Shown here in pieces: positions 43,977 through 52,631 of a stretch of DNA of 64,000 nt. How positions within the stretch are numbered: the first letter of the stretch is position 1; the number at the start of each line of letters is the position of its first letter. A model generated the notes under the pieces. The model was not told the DNA's origin and ran no database searches. It worked only from the letters and a program-made list of their open reading frames with translations. Origin of the DNA: Bacillus cereus G9842 (lineage in GTDB: Bacteria > Bacillota > Bacilli > Bacillales > Bacillaceae_G); NCBI RefSeq assembly GCF_000021305.1, contig NC_011772.1, forward strand, positions 3,634,001 to 3,698,000. The letters are read 5' to 3'. The translations under genes were made by a program, and so were the position numbers.

Positions 43977-46721
43977 TTGAAATTAAATAAAAATTTACAA
44001 TTATGTATATTAATTGGGACATTAATATGCTATTCAATCTATTTTATGTTTTTCTATCTGTTCCCTACTCATTTTTCAAATTCAGATGTACGCTTCGCTT
44101 CACTTATCGTTGAAGCCATTACATTTGTATCACTGATTTACTCTATATATTCTAAAAAAGTCAGTTCAAATCCGTTTTGGATATGTATTACAATAGCAAT
44201 TGGTAGTTTTTTATTAGGGAAAATAGTATATACATATCAGGATAGCTTCTTCGAAATTCCAATACATCGTTTTACTGTTTCTGATGTATTTTACATGTTT
44301 TTTCTATTTTTCTGTCTTATCGCTTTCTGCTATAAAATTTTAAAGGAATGCAATAAATGGGAAAAAGCGTTCTTTATTTGTGATATATGCATAGTACTTA
44401 CTTCCATATTTACATTAGAATGGTATTTATTTAACCAACCAAGTTTAAATATATTCTCTCTTTCACTAGGAGATGTTTTCCTTTCATTTTTATACCCAAT
44501 TGCAGATTTATTATTTCTGCTGCTAGGTGTTAGTCTCTTTTTCCGTCCAACAATTTTTAAATCCAAACGGAAAATTTATATCTTTATTTTTGTATTAATA
44601 AGTTCTGCAACTTTTAACTATATTTATTTTTACTTAAATAACCACTTATCAACTGAAACGATAACATTATTACGTCTTTTATATAGAATACCTATATTAC
44701 TTATTGCAATAGCTGGCTCTATTCCAGAAGATCATAATAGCCATAAAAATTATTTCATTGTAAACCCTATAATAGGAAAAAAAGCTTTAGTTGTATTTCC
44801 CTATCTTGCTGTTGCAATACTAATCGGGTTTACATTAAAAGAACAAACATCATCTTCAACTCTCATTACAGGAAATTGTATTACTTTTATTTTCGTACTC
44901 ATTCGTCATTCTATCGTACGTATGCAAAACAATTCCTTAACAAAACGTTTGCAGGCATTTAATGCCCAACTAGAAGAAAAAGTTACTTTACGGACGTCTG
45001 ATTTAGTTCATAAATCAGAGGCTCTTTCTCAAAAACAACAAAAGTTTAAATCATTATATGAATATCATCCTGACCCTATTTTCACCATTGATTTAAATGG
45101 AATATTCTTAAATGTAAATAAGGCTGGGAGTGTACTACTTGGTGCACCAACGGATGAGTTACTAGGTGAAACTTGTTTTTCGATTATTTTAGATGAAGAT
45201 AAGCATAAGCTAGCATTGGCATTAGAGAAAGTGAAACAACAAGAATCGGCATCCTTACAACTTAGTTCTCAATATAAAGATGGCTTTACTTATTTTTTAT
45301 ACGTTACAATCATTCCTATTATAATAGACGGACAAATTTCAGGAAGCTATATTATGGTGAAAGATATTACTGCACTAAAAAAACAGCAAGAAGAAATTAA
45401 ATATTTAGCATTCCATGACACAGTAACGAAAATTGGGAACCGTGCCTTTTTTCATAAAAAATTAAAGAGAGTTATAAAAAATGCTAAAATAGCAGGAAGC
45501 GAGTTTGCATTATTATATTTAGATTTAGATCGCTTTAAAGCAATTAACGATACACTTGGACATTCGTCAGGAGATTACATATTAGAAGAAGTAGCAAAGC
45601 GATTCCAATCATGTCTTCCATCACATACTCATCTTTCAAGAATCGGTGGCGATGAATTTACAATCATAATTGAAAACTATACTGACGAAGATTACTTATT
45701 CCAATTATGTAACCAATTATTTGAATGCATGAAAAAATCATTTATCATACATGAGCATAAATTAACTTTATCACTGAGTATCGGCATCGCTATTTATCCA
45801 CATTCCGGAATCGATACCGCTACACTCCTGAAAAACGCCAATGTTGCAATGTATGATGCAAAAGCAAAAGAGCTTAACTCTCTCTCTATTTATGACGATG
45901 TAATCGCTAAAAAAATTGAAAGACGATTACGATTAGAAAAAGATTTACCAAACGCACTACAAAATGAAGAATTGTTCCTTTTGTATCAACCTCAAGTTGA
46001 TAGTGAATCTAATAAAATCATCGGTGCAGAAGCTTTAATTAGGTGGAATCATCCTGAATTAGGTATTATTTCTCCATACGAGTTTATTCCGATTGCAGAA
46101 GAAACACTACAAATTATTTCAATAGGAAAATGGACATTAGAGCAGGCTTGTAAGCAAATGAAACGTTGGCACGGACTCGGATATTCACATTTAAAAATAG
46201 GTGTAAATTTATCTGCTAAAGAATTTGAACAAGAGGATTTTGTAAGGTCTATTTCTTCTACTTTAACAAATACAGGTTTACCAGCAAGCTCTCTTGATCT
46301 TGAATTAACAGAGCGAATTGCAATGATGGATGAACGAGAAACATTGATAAAACTGCGTACACTAAAAAGTCTAGGGATTCACATTTCAATCGACGACTTT
46401 GGTACAGGTTATTCTTCGCTAGCCTACTTACCTTTATATCCAATTGATACATTAAAAATTCCGAGAGAATTTATTACAATGTCTGAAACATGTGATGATG
46501 GAATGGAAATTATTAAAACAATCATCACATTAGCAAATACACTAGGAATGTCTGTCATTGCTGAAGGTGTAGAAACAAAAGAGCACGTAAATTTCCTTCA
46601 AAAAAATAAATGTCAGTTTATTCAAGGTTATTATTACAGTAAGCCTATTCATATTGATGCATTTACTGAGCTATTAGAAAACGGCATTCACCCATATTAC
46701 ATAGCTAATTGGAATAACTAA
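43977..46721 (+). CDS. Membrane PAS-GGDEF-EAL protein (c-di-GMP turnover)
   Basis: Bifunctional-type cyclic di-GMP protein of about 914 residues. The N-terminal third has eight or nine membrane helices (about 5-325), a short coiled coil, and a PAS domain (about 355-475: LYEYHPDPIFTIDLNGIFLNVN). A GGDEF domain follows with RIGGDEFTI intact near residue 560, then an EAL domain with EALIRWNHPE, the metal-binding ELTERIAMMD and IDDFGTGYSSL intact. Both diguanylate cyclase and phosphodiesterase motifs are therefore present, and net activity cannot be predicted. The start is TTG 43977, eight bases after GAAGGTG; no ATG fits. Confidence 0.93.
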   Translation: MKLNKNLQLCILIGTLICYSIYFMFFYLFPTHFSNSDVRFASLIVEAITFVSLIYSIYSKKVSSNPFWICITIAIGSFLLGKIVYTYQDSFFEIPIHRFTVSDVFYMFFLFFCLIAFCYKILKECNKWEKAFFICDICIVLTSIFTLEWYLFNQPSLNIFSLSLGDVFLSFLYPIADLLFLLLGVSLFFRPTIFKSKRKIYIFIFVLISSATFNYIYFYLNNHLSTETITLLRLLYRIPILLIAIAGSIPEDHNSHKNYFIVNPIIGKKALVVFPYLAVAILIGFTLKEQTSSSTLITGNCITFIFVLIRHSIVRMQNNSLTKRLQAFNAQLEEKVTLRTSDLVHKSEALSQKQQKFKSLYEYHPDPIFTIDLNGIFLNVNKAGSVLLGAPTDELLGETCFSIILDEDKHKLALALEKVKQQESASLQLSSQYKDGFTYFLYVTIIPIIIDGQISGSYIMVKDITALKKQQEEIKYLAFHDTVTKIGNRAFFHKKLKRVIKNAKIAGSEFALLYLDLDRFKAINDTLGHSSGDYILEEVAKRFQSCLPSHTHLSRIGGDEFTIIIENYTDEDYLFQLCNQLFECMKKSFIIHEHKLTLSLSIGIAIYPHSGIDTATLLKNANVAMYDAKAKELNSLSIYDDVIAKKIERRLRLEKDLPNALQNEELFLLYQPQVDSESNKIIGAEALIRWNHPELGIISPYEFIPIAEETLQIISIGKWTLEQACKQMKRWHGLGYSHLKIGVNLSAKEFEQEDFVRSISSTLTNTGLPASSLDLELTERIAMMDERETLIKLRTLKSLGIHISIDDFGTGYSSLAYLPLYPIDTLKIPREFITMSETCDDGMEIIKTIITLANTLGMSVIAEGVETKEHVNFLQKNKCQFIQGYYYSKPIHIDAFTELLENGIHPYYIANWNN

Positions 46722-46745
46722 CAATAAATTTGAACAAATATAGTA

Positions 46746-46784
46746 AAAAGGAAAGAAGATACCTTCTTTCCTTTTGTTTTTCCA
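46746..46784 (+). terminator. Terminator of GGDEF-EAL gene
   Basis: Thirteen-bp perfect stem AAAAGGAAAGAAG / CTTCTTTCCTTTT with a four-base loop and T run. Confidence 0.88.
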
Positions 46785-46796
46785 TTTACATTTCTA

Positions 46797-47861
46797 TTAC
46801 TTCACCACATCATTTATTATATCTACTAATTGATGAATCCCCTCATCATTTGTTTTTTTATATTCATTCATGTTTTGAATATATTTCTCCTGATTTGTAT
46901 ACAACTTATTTACTGCATGTATAAATGTATTCGTATTTACTCTGTCTTGGAGTATTACTTCCGCATATCCTTGCCGTGAAAAATATTCAGCATTTAAACC
47001 TTGATCTCCCCTACTGGAACTGTTAGTTAACGGGATAAGCAACATCGGTTTCTTCAAAAATAACAATTCAGAAATAGCAGTAGAACCCGCTCTGGAAACT
47101 ACAACACTTGCCATATTTAGTATATGCGGCAACTCGTCTCCTATATATTCAAATTGCATATACCCCTCCATGCCAATAGATGGGTCTACCTTCCCTTTAC
47201 CACATATATGAATAATATTAAAGTTTAATAGTATTGTATCTAAACATTTCCTTACCATATCATTTATCCATTTAGCACCTTGACTCCCACCCATAATTAA
47301 TAACACTGGTTTATCTTGTTGAAATTCACAATATCTTCTTCCTCTTAATACGTTACCCTTCTCAATTTCTTCCCTTACAATCGGTCCTACATAAACCTTC
47401 TTCTCATTACTTACATTTTCTCCTGTCTGAGGAAATGTTGTGCATAGCTTTGTAGCAAAAGGTAATGCTATTTTATTGGCAAGTCCTAATGTGCTATCTG
47501 GTTCACGTATAATTATAGGCACACGATTTAACCATGCTCCTATAGCTACAGGAACTGAAACAAATCCTCCTGCTGAAAAGATAACGTCAGGCTTTGTTTT
47601 CTTAATTAATTTATAACTTTGTAAACAACCGCTTATAATTTTAAAAGGATCTTTAAAATTCTCCCAATCCCAATATCTCCTAAGCTTGCCCGTTGAAACA
47701 CTATTGTATTTAACATTTTTCACTAATGATTTTTCAATTCCATTTTTGGATCCAATATACTCGACTCTCCATCCTTGCTCTATAAATTTAGGAATTAATA
47801 CAATATTAATCATAACGTGTCCGGCTGTACCGCCCCCAGTAAAAAGAATCGTTTTGCTCAT
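46797..47861 (-). CDS. MurG-type N-acetylglucosaminyltransferase (second copy)
   Basis: GT28 glycosyltransferase of 354 residues, closest to MurG, which adds GlcNAc to lipid I. It has the N-terminal GGGTAGHV loop (residues 9-16, MurG consensus GGTGGHV-like), GGFVSVPVAIGAWL, IIREPDSTLGLANK, and the UDP-GlcNAc site GGSQGAKWIND and VVSRAGSTAISELLFLKKPMLLIP. It is not in a division/cell-wall cluster but ends an operon with two nucleotide-sugar SDR enzymes, so it may transfer a modified sugar to an undecaprenyl-linked acceptor. B. cereus group genomes commonly hold two MurG proteins. Confidence 0.86.
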   Translation of the reverse strand: MSKTILFTGGGTAGHVMINIVLIPKFIEQGWRVEYIGSKNGIEKSLVKNVKYNSVSTGKLRRYWDWENFKDPFKIISGCLQSYKLIKKTKPDVIFSAGGFVSVPVAIGAWLNRVPIIIREPDSTLGLANKIALPFATKLCTTFPQTGENVSNEKKVYVGPIVREEIEKGNVLRGRRYCEFQQDKPVLLIMGGSQGAKWINDMVRKCLDTILLNFNIIHICGKGKVDPSIGMEGYMQFEYIGDELPHILNMASVVVSRAGSTAISELLFLKKPMLLIPLTNSSSRGDQGLNAEYFSRQGYAEVILQDRVNTNTFIHAVNKLYTNQEKYIQNMNEYKKTNDEGIHQLVDIINDVVK

Positions 47862-47909
47862 AACTTATACCCACCTTTATTATTAAAAATCTAGCTTTAT
47901 ATTTACCTT

Positions 47910-48260
47910 TTAAATGTAAATAAACTTATTATTTTTTATATAAATCTTTAACTCCACCTCTATATCTTGTAAAAGATCTTTAATGAGTTCATAAAAATCA
48001 TTTCCATACTCACTACACTCATATTGAGCAAAGATTTGAATCACATACCTAGTTTCGGTCTCTAATGCTGACTTTATTCGATTAACCCTTTTTTCTTCTA
48101 CATACGCTTGATATTTATGTATTGCCTCATAAAGACGCAATACATGCGCTTCTTCATCTTTCCAGTCCAGCGTATCAACAATTGAAAGAAATAGCGTATT
48201 TTGATTATCTATTACTTCATAACCATTCATATATTTCTTACACCCTTTTTTGTTTTTCAT
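47910..48260 (-). CDS. Small protein resembling DUF6572
   Basis: A 116-residue cytoplasmic protein with NGYEVIDNQNTLFLSIVDTLDW followed by HVLRLYEAIHKYQAY, an alpha-beta pattern I associate with DUF6572. The first ATG overlaps the epimerase stop; an in-frame ATG at 48230 has a better site (AAAGGGTG) and begins nearer the conserved part. It sits between two sugar-pathway genes, so it is probably a non-enzymatic partner; function unknown. Confidence 0.7.
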   Translation of the reverse strand: MKNKKGCKKYMNGYEVIDNQNTLFLSIVDTLDWKDEEAHVLRLYEAIHKYQAYVEEKRVNRIKSALETETRYVIQIFAQYECSEYGNDFYELIKDLLQDIEVELKIYIKNNKFIYI

Positions 48261-49168
48261 TGCATGCAGATGTCACTACACTTCGCATACTCAAGTACAT
48301 CTTTTAATGATTGATGAAATTCAATTTCTGGGATCCAACCTAACCTTTTTATTTCCTCTATTACTAAACTCTCATTTGAGTCGCTCCCACTTTTCTCTGT
48401 TTCCTCTATAAAAAAATTTAGCTGTGTTAATTCTTTATATTGTTCTAGTACATCTAATAAAGATCGTTTTACTCCTGATCCGATGTTATATTGTTTTCCA
48501 TTTATTCCATCTCGTAATAACACATGATACGCTTTAACCGCATCACGTACATCTAGAAAATCTCTACTATCTTTCAAACTGTTTACTTCAATAATAGCTT
48601 TACTTCTACCTGATTCTATATCTATCATTTTCTTTGCGAGAATCGAACAAATGCCATTCGATACCCCTGGACCAATTAAATTTGAAGGCTTTGCAATGAT
48701 AATATTTGAATCCATTAATTCTCCCCAAGCCTCTGCAATAATGACTTGCATCGTTTTACTTAAACTATATGGATTTGAAATTTTCATTTCGTCCATACTA
48801 TCTGCTTGCAAAGCAGATCCTATAACTAATGTTCTACAATGCGATGCTTCTTGCTTAATTGCTTCTAATAAATATAACGTTCCTATTACGTTAATCTCTA
48901 TATATTCAAGAGCAGATGTCCAAGATTCTATGACCGAATTCCTTCCTGCTAAATGCAATACGTAGTCTGGCTTTATTTGTTTCATTACCTTTATTACTTC
49001 GCTCTTATTAGTTAAATTACAAGTAATACCATTTCTAATTTTTTCTCTATGTGCACGATTTTGAAACATAGGAATTACATGAAAGCCCTGCTCTAAAAAA
49101 TATTGGCAAGCATGGCGTCCTGTAAAACCATTTGCACCAGTTATTAAAAGGCTCGCATTTTTTTTCAT
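48257..49168 (-). CDS. NAD-dependent epimerase/dehydratase (nucleotide-sugar SDR)
   Basis: Extended short-chain dehydrogenase of 303 residues with the nucleotide-binding GANGFTGRHACQYF near residue 10, LHLAGRNSV, and the catalytic YSLSK near residue 140. The overall pattern is that of GDP-mannose or UDP-sugar dehydratases/reductases such as RmlD or Rmd. It overlaps the upstream dehydratase gene by four bases. Likely the second step on a 4-keto nucleotide sugar made by that enzyme; the exact sugar is not determined. Confidence 0.85.
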   Translation of the reverse strand: MKKNASLLITGANGFTGRHACQYFLEQGFHVIPMFQNRAHREKIRNGITCNLTNKSEVIKVMKQIKPDYVLHLAGRNSVIESWTSALEYIEINVIGTLYLLEAIKQEASHCRTLVIGSALQADSMDEMKISNPYSLSKTMQVIIAEAWGELMDSNIIIAKPSNLIGPGVSNGICSILAKKMIDIESGRSKAIIEVNSLKDSRDFLDVRDAVKAYHVLLRDGINGKQYNIGSGVKRSLLDVLEQYKELTQLNFFIEETEKSGSDSNESLVIEEIKRLGWIPEIEFHQSLKDVLEYAKCSDICMQ

Positions 49169-50151
49169 CGCAAAAATCCTCCTTTTAATAGCATTTGTTT
49201 CACCTCATGTTTTGCAAGTAAGTCTTGTTGAGAACTAAAACTCTTCACATCCACTAGCGGATAGCTAGAATAATATTCTTGAAGTCCTTCTATAGGAATG
49301 GTCGGTAGTACCACAAAATAATTTTGATCAAAACTTATACTTGTTTTACTCTCTACCTCAGATAAAAGCATTTCACTTAATTTTTCACCTGGTCTTATCC
49401 CTACCTCTTTTACCTTAACGTTCCTTTTTTCCGAATCTTCAATTAACACTTCTGCTAAATCTGTTATTTTACATGCCGGCATTTTCATAACAAAGATTTC
49501 CCCGCCTCTACCTTGATATACGGCTTTAAATAACAATCCAACAGCATCTTCAACTGTTAAGAAAAATCTAGTCATATTCGCATCGGTAATCCCTACTTGT
49601 GAAGATTTTTTAATTTGTTGTTTAAAAAGCGGTACTACACTTCCACTCGTCCCTAAAACATTTCCACCACGAACACAAATGAATTTTGTTTTCTTCGTTT
49701 GTATATTCGCATGAACCATTAATTTTTCACCAATTGCTTTTGTCATCCCATACGTATTTGATGGATCAGCTGCTTTATCCGTTGAAACATATATAACTTT
49801 TTCAACTCGCATCTGTATAGAGGCTTCAATTACATTTTGCGTACCATGTATGTTGGTTTTTATAGCTTCATAAGGATAATACTCACATACTGGAACGTGT
49901 TTTAAAGCTGCAAGATGAAATATATAATGTACACCTTGGCAAGCATAGACTAGTTGATCTTTATCACGAATATCTCCAATAATAAATTTTAACCTTTCAT
50001 CATTTATAAACTGTTGCTGCATTTCAAACTGAACCGTTTCATTTCTTGAAAAAATTCTAATTTCTTTCGGTGATTTTTCTAATAGTTGTTTTATAAGTTC
50101 ATGCCCCCACGAACCTGTACCACCAGTAATTAAAATTATTTTATTTAACAT
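49165..50151 (-). CDS. Polysaccharide-biosynthesis SDR, UDP-GlcNAc 4,6-dehydratase type
   Basis: First gene of a four-gene operon. From the ATG at 50151 (328 residues; GGAGG eight bases upstream) it has TGGTGSWGHELIKQLL near residue 10, HLAALKHVPVCEYYP, the STDKAADPSNTYGMTK catalytic region with the YxxxK, and a Polysacc_synt_2-type C-terminus with EVGIRPGEKLSEML. This is the PseB/FlaA1/CapD group of inverting or retaining UDP-GlcNAc dehydratases. The product feeds surface-glycan or flagellin glycan synthesis; which one is not decided by sequence. Confidence 0.88.
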   Translation of the reverse strand: MLNKIILITGGTGSWGHELIKQLLEKSPKEIRIFSRNETVQFEMQQQFINDERLKFIIGDIRDKDQLVYACQGVHYIFHLAALKHVPVCEYYPYEAIKTNIHGTQNVIEASIQMRVEKVIYVSTDKAADPSNTYGMTKAIGEKLMVHANIQTKKTKFICVRGGNVLGTSGSVVPLFKQQIKKSSQVGITDANMTRFFLTVEDAVGLLFKAVYQGRGGEIFVMKMPACKITDLAEVLIEDSEKRNVKVKEVGIRPGEKLSEMLLSEVESKTSISFDQNYFVVLPTIPIEGLQEYYSSYPLVDVKSFSSQQDLLAKHEVKQMLLKGGFLR

Positions 50152-50254
50152 TCCTTTTCCTCCTACGAAACATCTCAATTTAAATAGTATTTATTGAATT
50201 ATTTTCAATTGATTCAAATCATAATCGTCGTTTGTTACATTTAATTGACAAAAT

Positions 50255-50291
50255 AAAAAAACAGAAACTATTAAACAACGTTTCTGTTTTT
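50255..50291. terminator. Orphan terminator-like hairpin upstream of the glycan operon
   Basis: Twelve-bp stem AAAAACAGAAAC / GTTTCTGTTTTT with an 11-base loop. On the minus strand it is followed by TTTTATTTTG and lies about 100 bases before the 50151 start, where it could act as an attenuator; no gene ends here on either strand. Confidence 0.7.
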
Positions 50292-50391
50292 CATTTCACC
50301 TCACAACAGTAAGATTTTTTATACTGTTTGCATGATAAATAAATTCCTTGTAAAAAAACACCGCTCATTTATTTCTTATACTCGTAATAAA

Positions 50392-50551
50392 ATAAAGTGA
50401 AACTTTAATCAGTGGGGATATTGTTCATCCCCCACTAATTATCAGCCCTCACCAATCGGGCTTTTACGGGCAGTTGATCCCCCACCGAACATCTTTGCTT
50501 CCGCTGAATTTTGAGGTGGGGATCTTACTACCCGGCAAATAGCGGGATAAA
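50392..50551 (+). repeat. bcr1-type repeat element, copy 2 (160 bp)
   Basis: Flanked by ATAAA at 50392-50396 and 50547-50551. Begins ATAAAGTGAAACTTTAATCA and ends CCCGGCAAATAGCGGG plus ATAAA. Internal stems: GTGGGGAT / ATCCCCCAC, and GATCCCC-ACC / GGTGGGGATC around the TTTGCTTCCGCTGAA loop. Its 3' end lies 57 bases before the DUF2515 start codon. Confidence 0.88.
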
Positions 50552-50608
50552 TAGAATGATTCATAGCCAATAATCATGTTTAAATTTATGAAAAAGGGAG
50601 GTAACGGA

Positions 50609-51787
50609 ATGGACCAAAGCAATTCAAATCATACATATAACGGACCTTCCAAAGCACTGCCCCTCTCCCTATTCGATGTAAAAAATGAATTGAAACAAAA
50701 AAGCAAGCTTATTCCTTCTGATACCTTGTATAAATTAACGAAAGAAGAGCAACTCATCATCAACAAAATAAAAATACAAACAGAACAGCTAAATAAAAAT
50801 AATGTTACAAGAACACGCGCATACTACCAATTTTACATTCAATATCCAGAAATACATTGGGCACTGCTTGGACATATGGTATCACGTAACGGCGGTTGGA
50901 ATATGACTGATTTAAAGGGCGATTTATATACGAGAATCTTATCAGAGAAAGATCAATTCATATTTTTTTCTTTTTTAGAAAGAGGGAATTGGCTTATTTT
51001 CCAAGATGTATACCCTCAATTTTTACTTTACGAACAAAGTGTAAAGAAATCACAAAAGTTATTTCACCTTCTCCCTCACCTAAATGTTTCTACATTTATG
51101 GAAACGATGTGGAACGATTTTTGGAAAACAGGCAACAAAAAAACATTAGCCATTGCAACTATTATTAATGAACAAAACTACTTAGAAAAAAGAGTGATTC
51201 AAAATGTACAATTTAAAAAGACCGTACTAAATAGTATTGGATTTAAACTCTTTGATTTCTTTCAGTTTAATCATATCCTTTTCCCATTCTACGAAAATGA
51301 TAAGAAACAAAAAGTGTTACTATTTGGTGATACAATGAAACATTTCACTTCCTTACATGAACGAATATTAATTGGAAAAAGATTATATTCATTATTATTT
51401 CGAGATACACATGTTTTATCTCAAATAATAAGCTGGGCCCAACACCATCCACACACGGGATCAAGGAAAGATTACTGGCCCCATTTATTTTCAAGTGTAA
51501 ATGAATCTTTTTCCCGTGAGTTTTATAAGCGCCGAATAAAAAAATGCCAGTTACGAAATGACGCTTATCGCATATACAGCCCTGCACTCATCTATGCATG
51601 GCGAGATATGAAGCATGAGGAAGTTGACAGTGAAGATTGGTTTACCGATTGGCAAGTTGTACATTATTTAGTTGATAAGGAGGAAAATATAAATGGACAA
51701 ATTACAGAAGACTACTGCAAAACACTCGAAAAAATTGAACTCGCAATTCTCGCAAAGAAAAATGTCCTCCTCCGAGAAGAAGAATGA
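50609..51787 (+). CDS. DUF2515 protein (YppC-like)
   Basis: A 392-residue cytoplasmic protein of the Bacillus DUF2515 family, function unknown. Readable blocks: TRTRAYYQFYIQYPEIHWALLGHMVSRNGGWNMTDL near residue 70, FFSFLERGNWLIFQDVYPQF, and HPHTGSRKDYWPHLF. The ATG at 50609 follows GGGAGG seven bases upstream; a codon 11 residues earlier has no site. The last 95 bases also encode the beginning of the next gene in another frame. Confidence 0.83.
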   Translation: MDQSNSNHTYNGPSKALPLSLFDVKNELKQKSKLIPSDTLYKLTKEEQLIINKIKIQTEQLNKNNVTRTRAYYQFYIQYPEIHWALLGHMVSRNGGWNMTDLKGDLYTRILSEKDQFIFFSFLERGNWLIFQDVYPQFLLYEQSVKKSQKLFHLLPHLNVSTFMETMWNDFWKTGNKKTLAIATIINEQNYLEKRVIQNVQFKKTVLNSIGFKLFDFFQFNHILFPFYENDKKQKVLLFGDTMKHFTSLHERILIGKRLYSLLFRDTHVLSQIISWAQHHPHTGSRKDYWPHLFSSVNESFSREFYKRRIKKCQLRNDAYRIYSPALIYAWRDMKHEEVDSEDWFTDWQVVHYLVDKEENINGQITEDYCKTLEKIELAILAKKNVLLREEE

Positions 51788-52163
51788 GTTTCTAGCATTA
51801 GTAGTTACAATCTTTCTCTCTGCTATTATTGGAACTTGTTTAGATGCTTTTTTTGTTCATAAACAAATATATTCCTTTCCAGCTAGACCCTTCTCATCCA
51901 CATTTTCGGTTAATATAGCTTTTACATTATTCGTACTGCCGATTTTAACAGTTATCTTTATACACATTTCAAAAAAACTATCTAAAGTTTCTAGAATTCT
52001 ATTTATTATTTCAATTGGTATTTGTGCTAGCCTTTTTGAACAGATTGCTGAAAGTTTAGGTTTATTTATACACAGTACGAATTGGAACCATACATATTCT
52101 TTATTTGATTATATGATTTTCCATTCTTTTATTTGGAACATATATAATTGGATAAAAAAATAA
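51693..52163 (+). CDS. CBO0543-family membrane protein, overlapping DUF2515 gene
   Basis: A 156-residue protein with a basic, polar N-terminus (1-30) and four membrane helices, of the CBO0543 family found in spore-forming Firmicutes; function unknown. Its start at 51693 lies 95 bases inside the preceding gene, in another frame, but a perfect AAGGAGG stands nine bases upstream and supports this start. The alternative ATG at 51762 (after residue 23) has a weak site but would still overlap. The pair is thus an overlapping operon. Confidence 0.78.
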   Translation: MDKLQKTTAKHSKKLNSQFSQRKMSSSEKKNEFLALVVTIFLSAIIGTCLDAFFVHKQIYSFPARPFSSTFSVNIAFTLFVLPILTVIFIHISKKLSKVSRILFIISIGICASLFEQIAESLGLFIHSTNWNHTYSLFDYMIFHSFIWNIYNWIKK

Positions 52164-52186
52164 AGAGACCATTATAGGTCCCTTCT
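52162..52186 (-). terminator. Terminator of yfmQ gene
   Basis: GGGACC / GGTCTC stem (one G-U pair on the minus strand), followed by TTTATTTTTTTA, at the yfmQ stop codon. Confidence 0.7.
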
Positions 52187-52611
52187 TAAGCATACTCTTC
52201 CATTATTGCTAATGGTGCCAGTGTTTGTAGGCTTTTAGAGCGTAAACGATAGGCAACGACTTTCTTCTTATATTGCTTAATGACATCAATATGTTCCTCA
52301 TAGCTATATAGAGAAAACCTAATCTCTTTATTCCCTTTCTTCGTATCAATGACTATTGGTGTCCCTTCTCCGTGCGGCGGGAAATAATGTTTATCTAAAA
52401 ACAAAGCTTCATTAAATTCATGAATAACTTGTAGTTTCATTTCTCCCTCTATATTTTTTCCATCTATTGATATAGAAGTATTTTCCGCCTCAAGTTTTTG
52501 ATGCAACTCAAATTTACTAATAATTGATTCTACAACAGAAGTGGGCATACTAGAAACTAATACTTTAATAGCTCCAAAAACAAATAATGTAACTATAAAC
52601 CATGTTGTCAT
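52186..52611 (-). CDS. yfmQ: YfmQ family protein
   Basis: A protein of about 141 residues with one N-terminal membrane segment (TTWFIVTLFVFGAIKVLVSS) and a soluble domain containing VESIISKFELHQKLEAENTSI and YEEHIDVIKQYKKKVVAYRLRSKSL. It strongly resembles B. subtilis YfmQ, function unknown. The ATG at 52611 follows GGAGATGATAACA; a frame five residues longer lacks a better site. Immediately downstream of the LrgB gene on the same strand. Confidence 0.82.
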   Translation of the reverse strand: MTTWFIVTLFVFGAIKVLVSSMPTSVVESIISKFELHQKLEAENTSISIDGKNIEGEMKLQVIHEFNEALFLDKHYFPPHGEGTPIVIDTKKGNKEIRFSLYSYEEHIDVIKQYKKKVVAYRLRSKSLQTLAPLAIMEEYA

Positions 52612-52631
52612 TGTTATCATCTCCATTACAT

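Larger units (their letters stand above)
50152..50608. other. Intergenic region with orphan hairpin and bcr1 copy 2
   Basis: About 450 bases without a gene, upstream of the divergent glycan operon and the DUF2515 gene. It contains a terminator-like hairpin (50255-50291), AT-rich DNA, and bcr1 copy 2 (50392-50551). Confidence 0.6.

Noticed and set aside
46797..47861. Calling the MurG-type gene the essential murG
   Set aside because: It is not in the mur/div cluster and B. cereus group genomes have two MurG proteins; the context is sugar modification, so no symbol was given.
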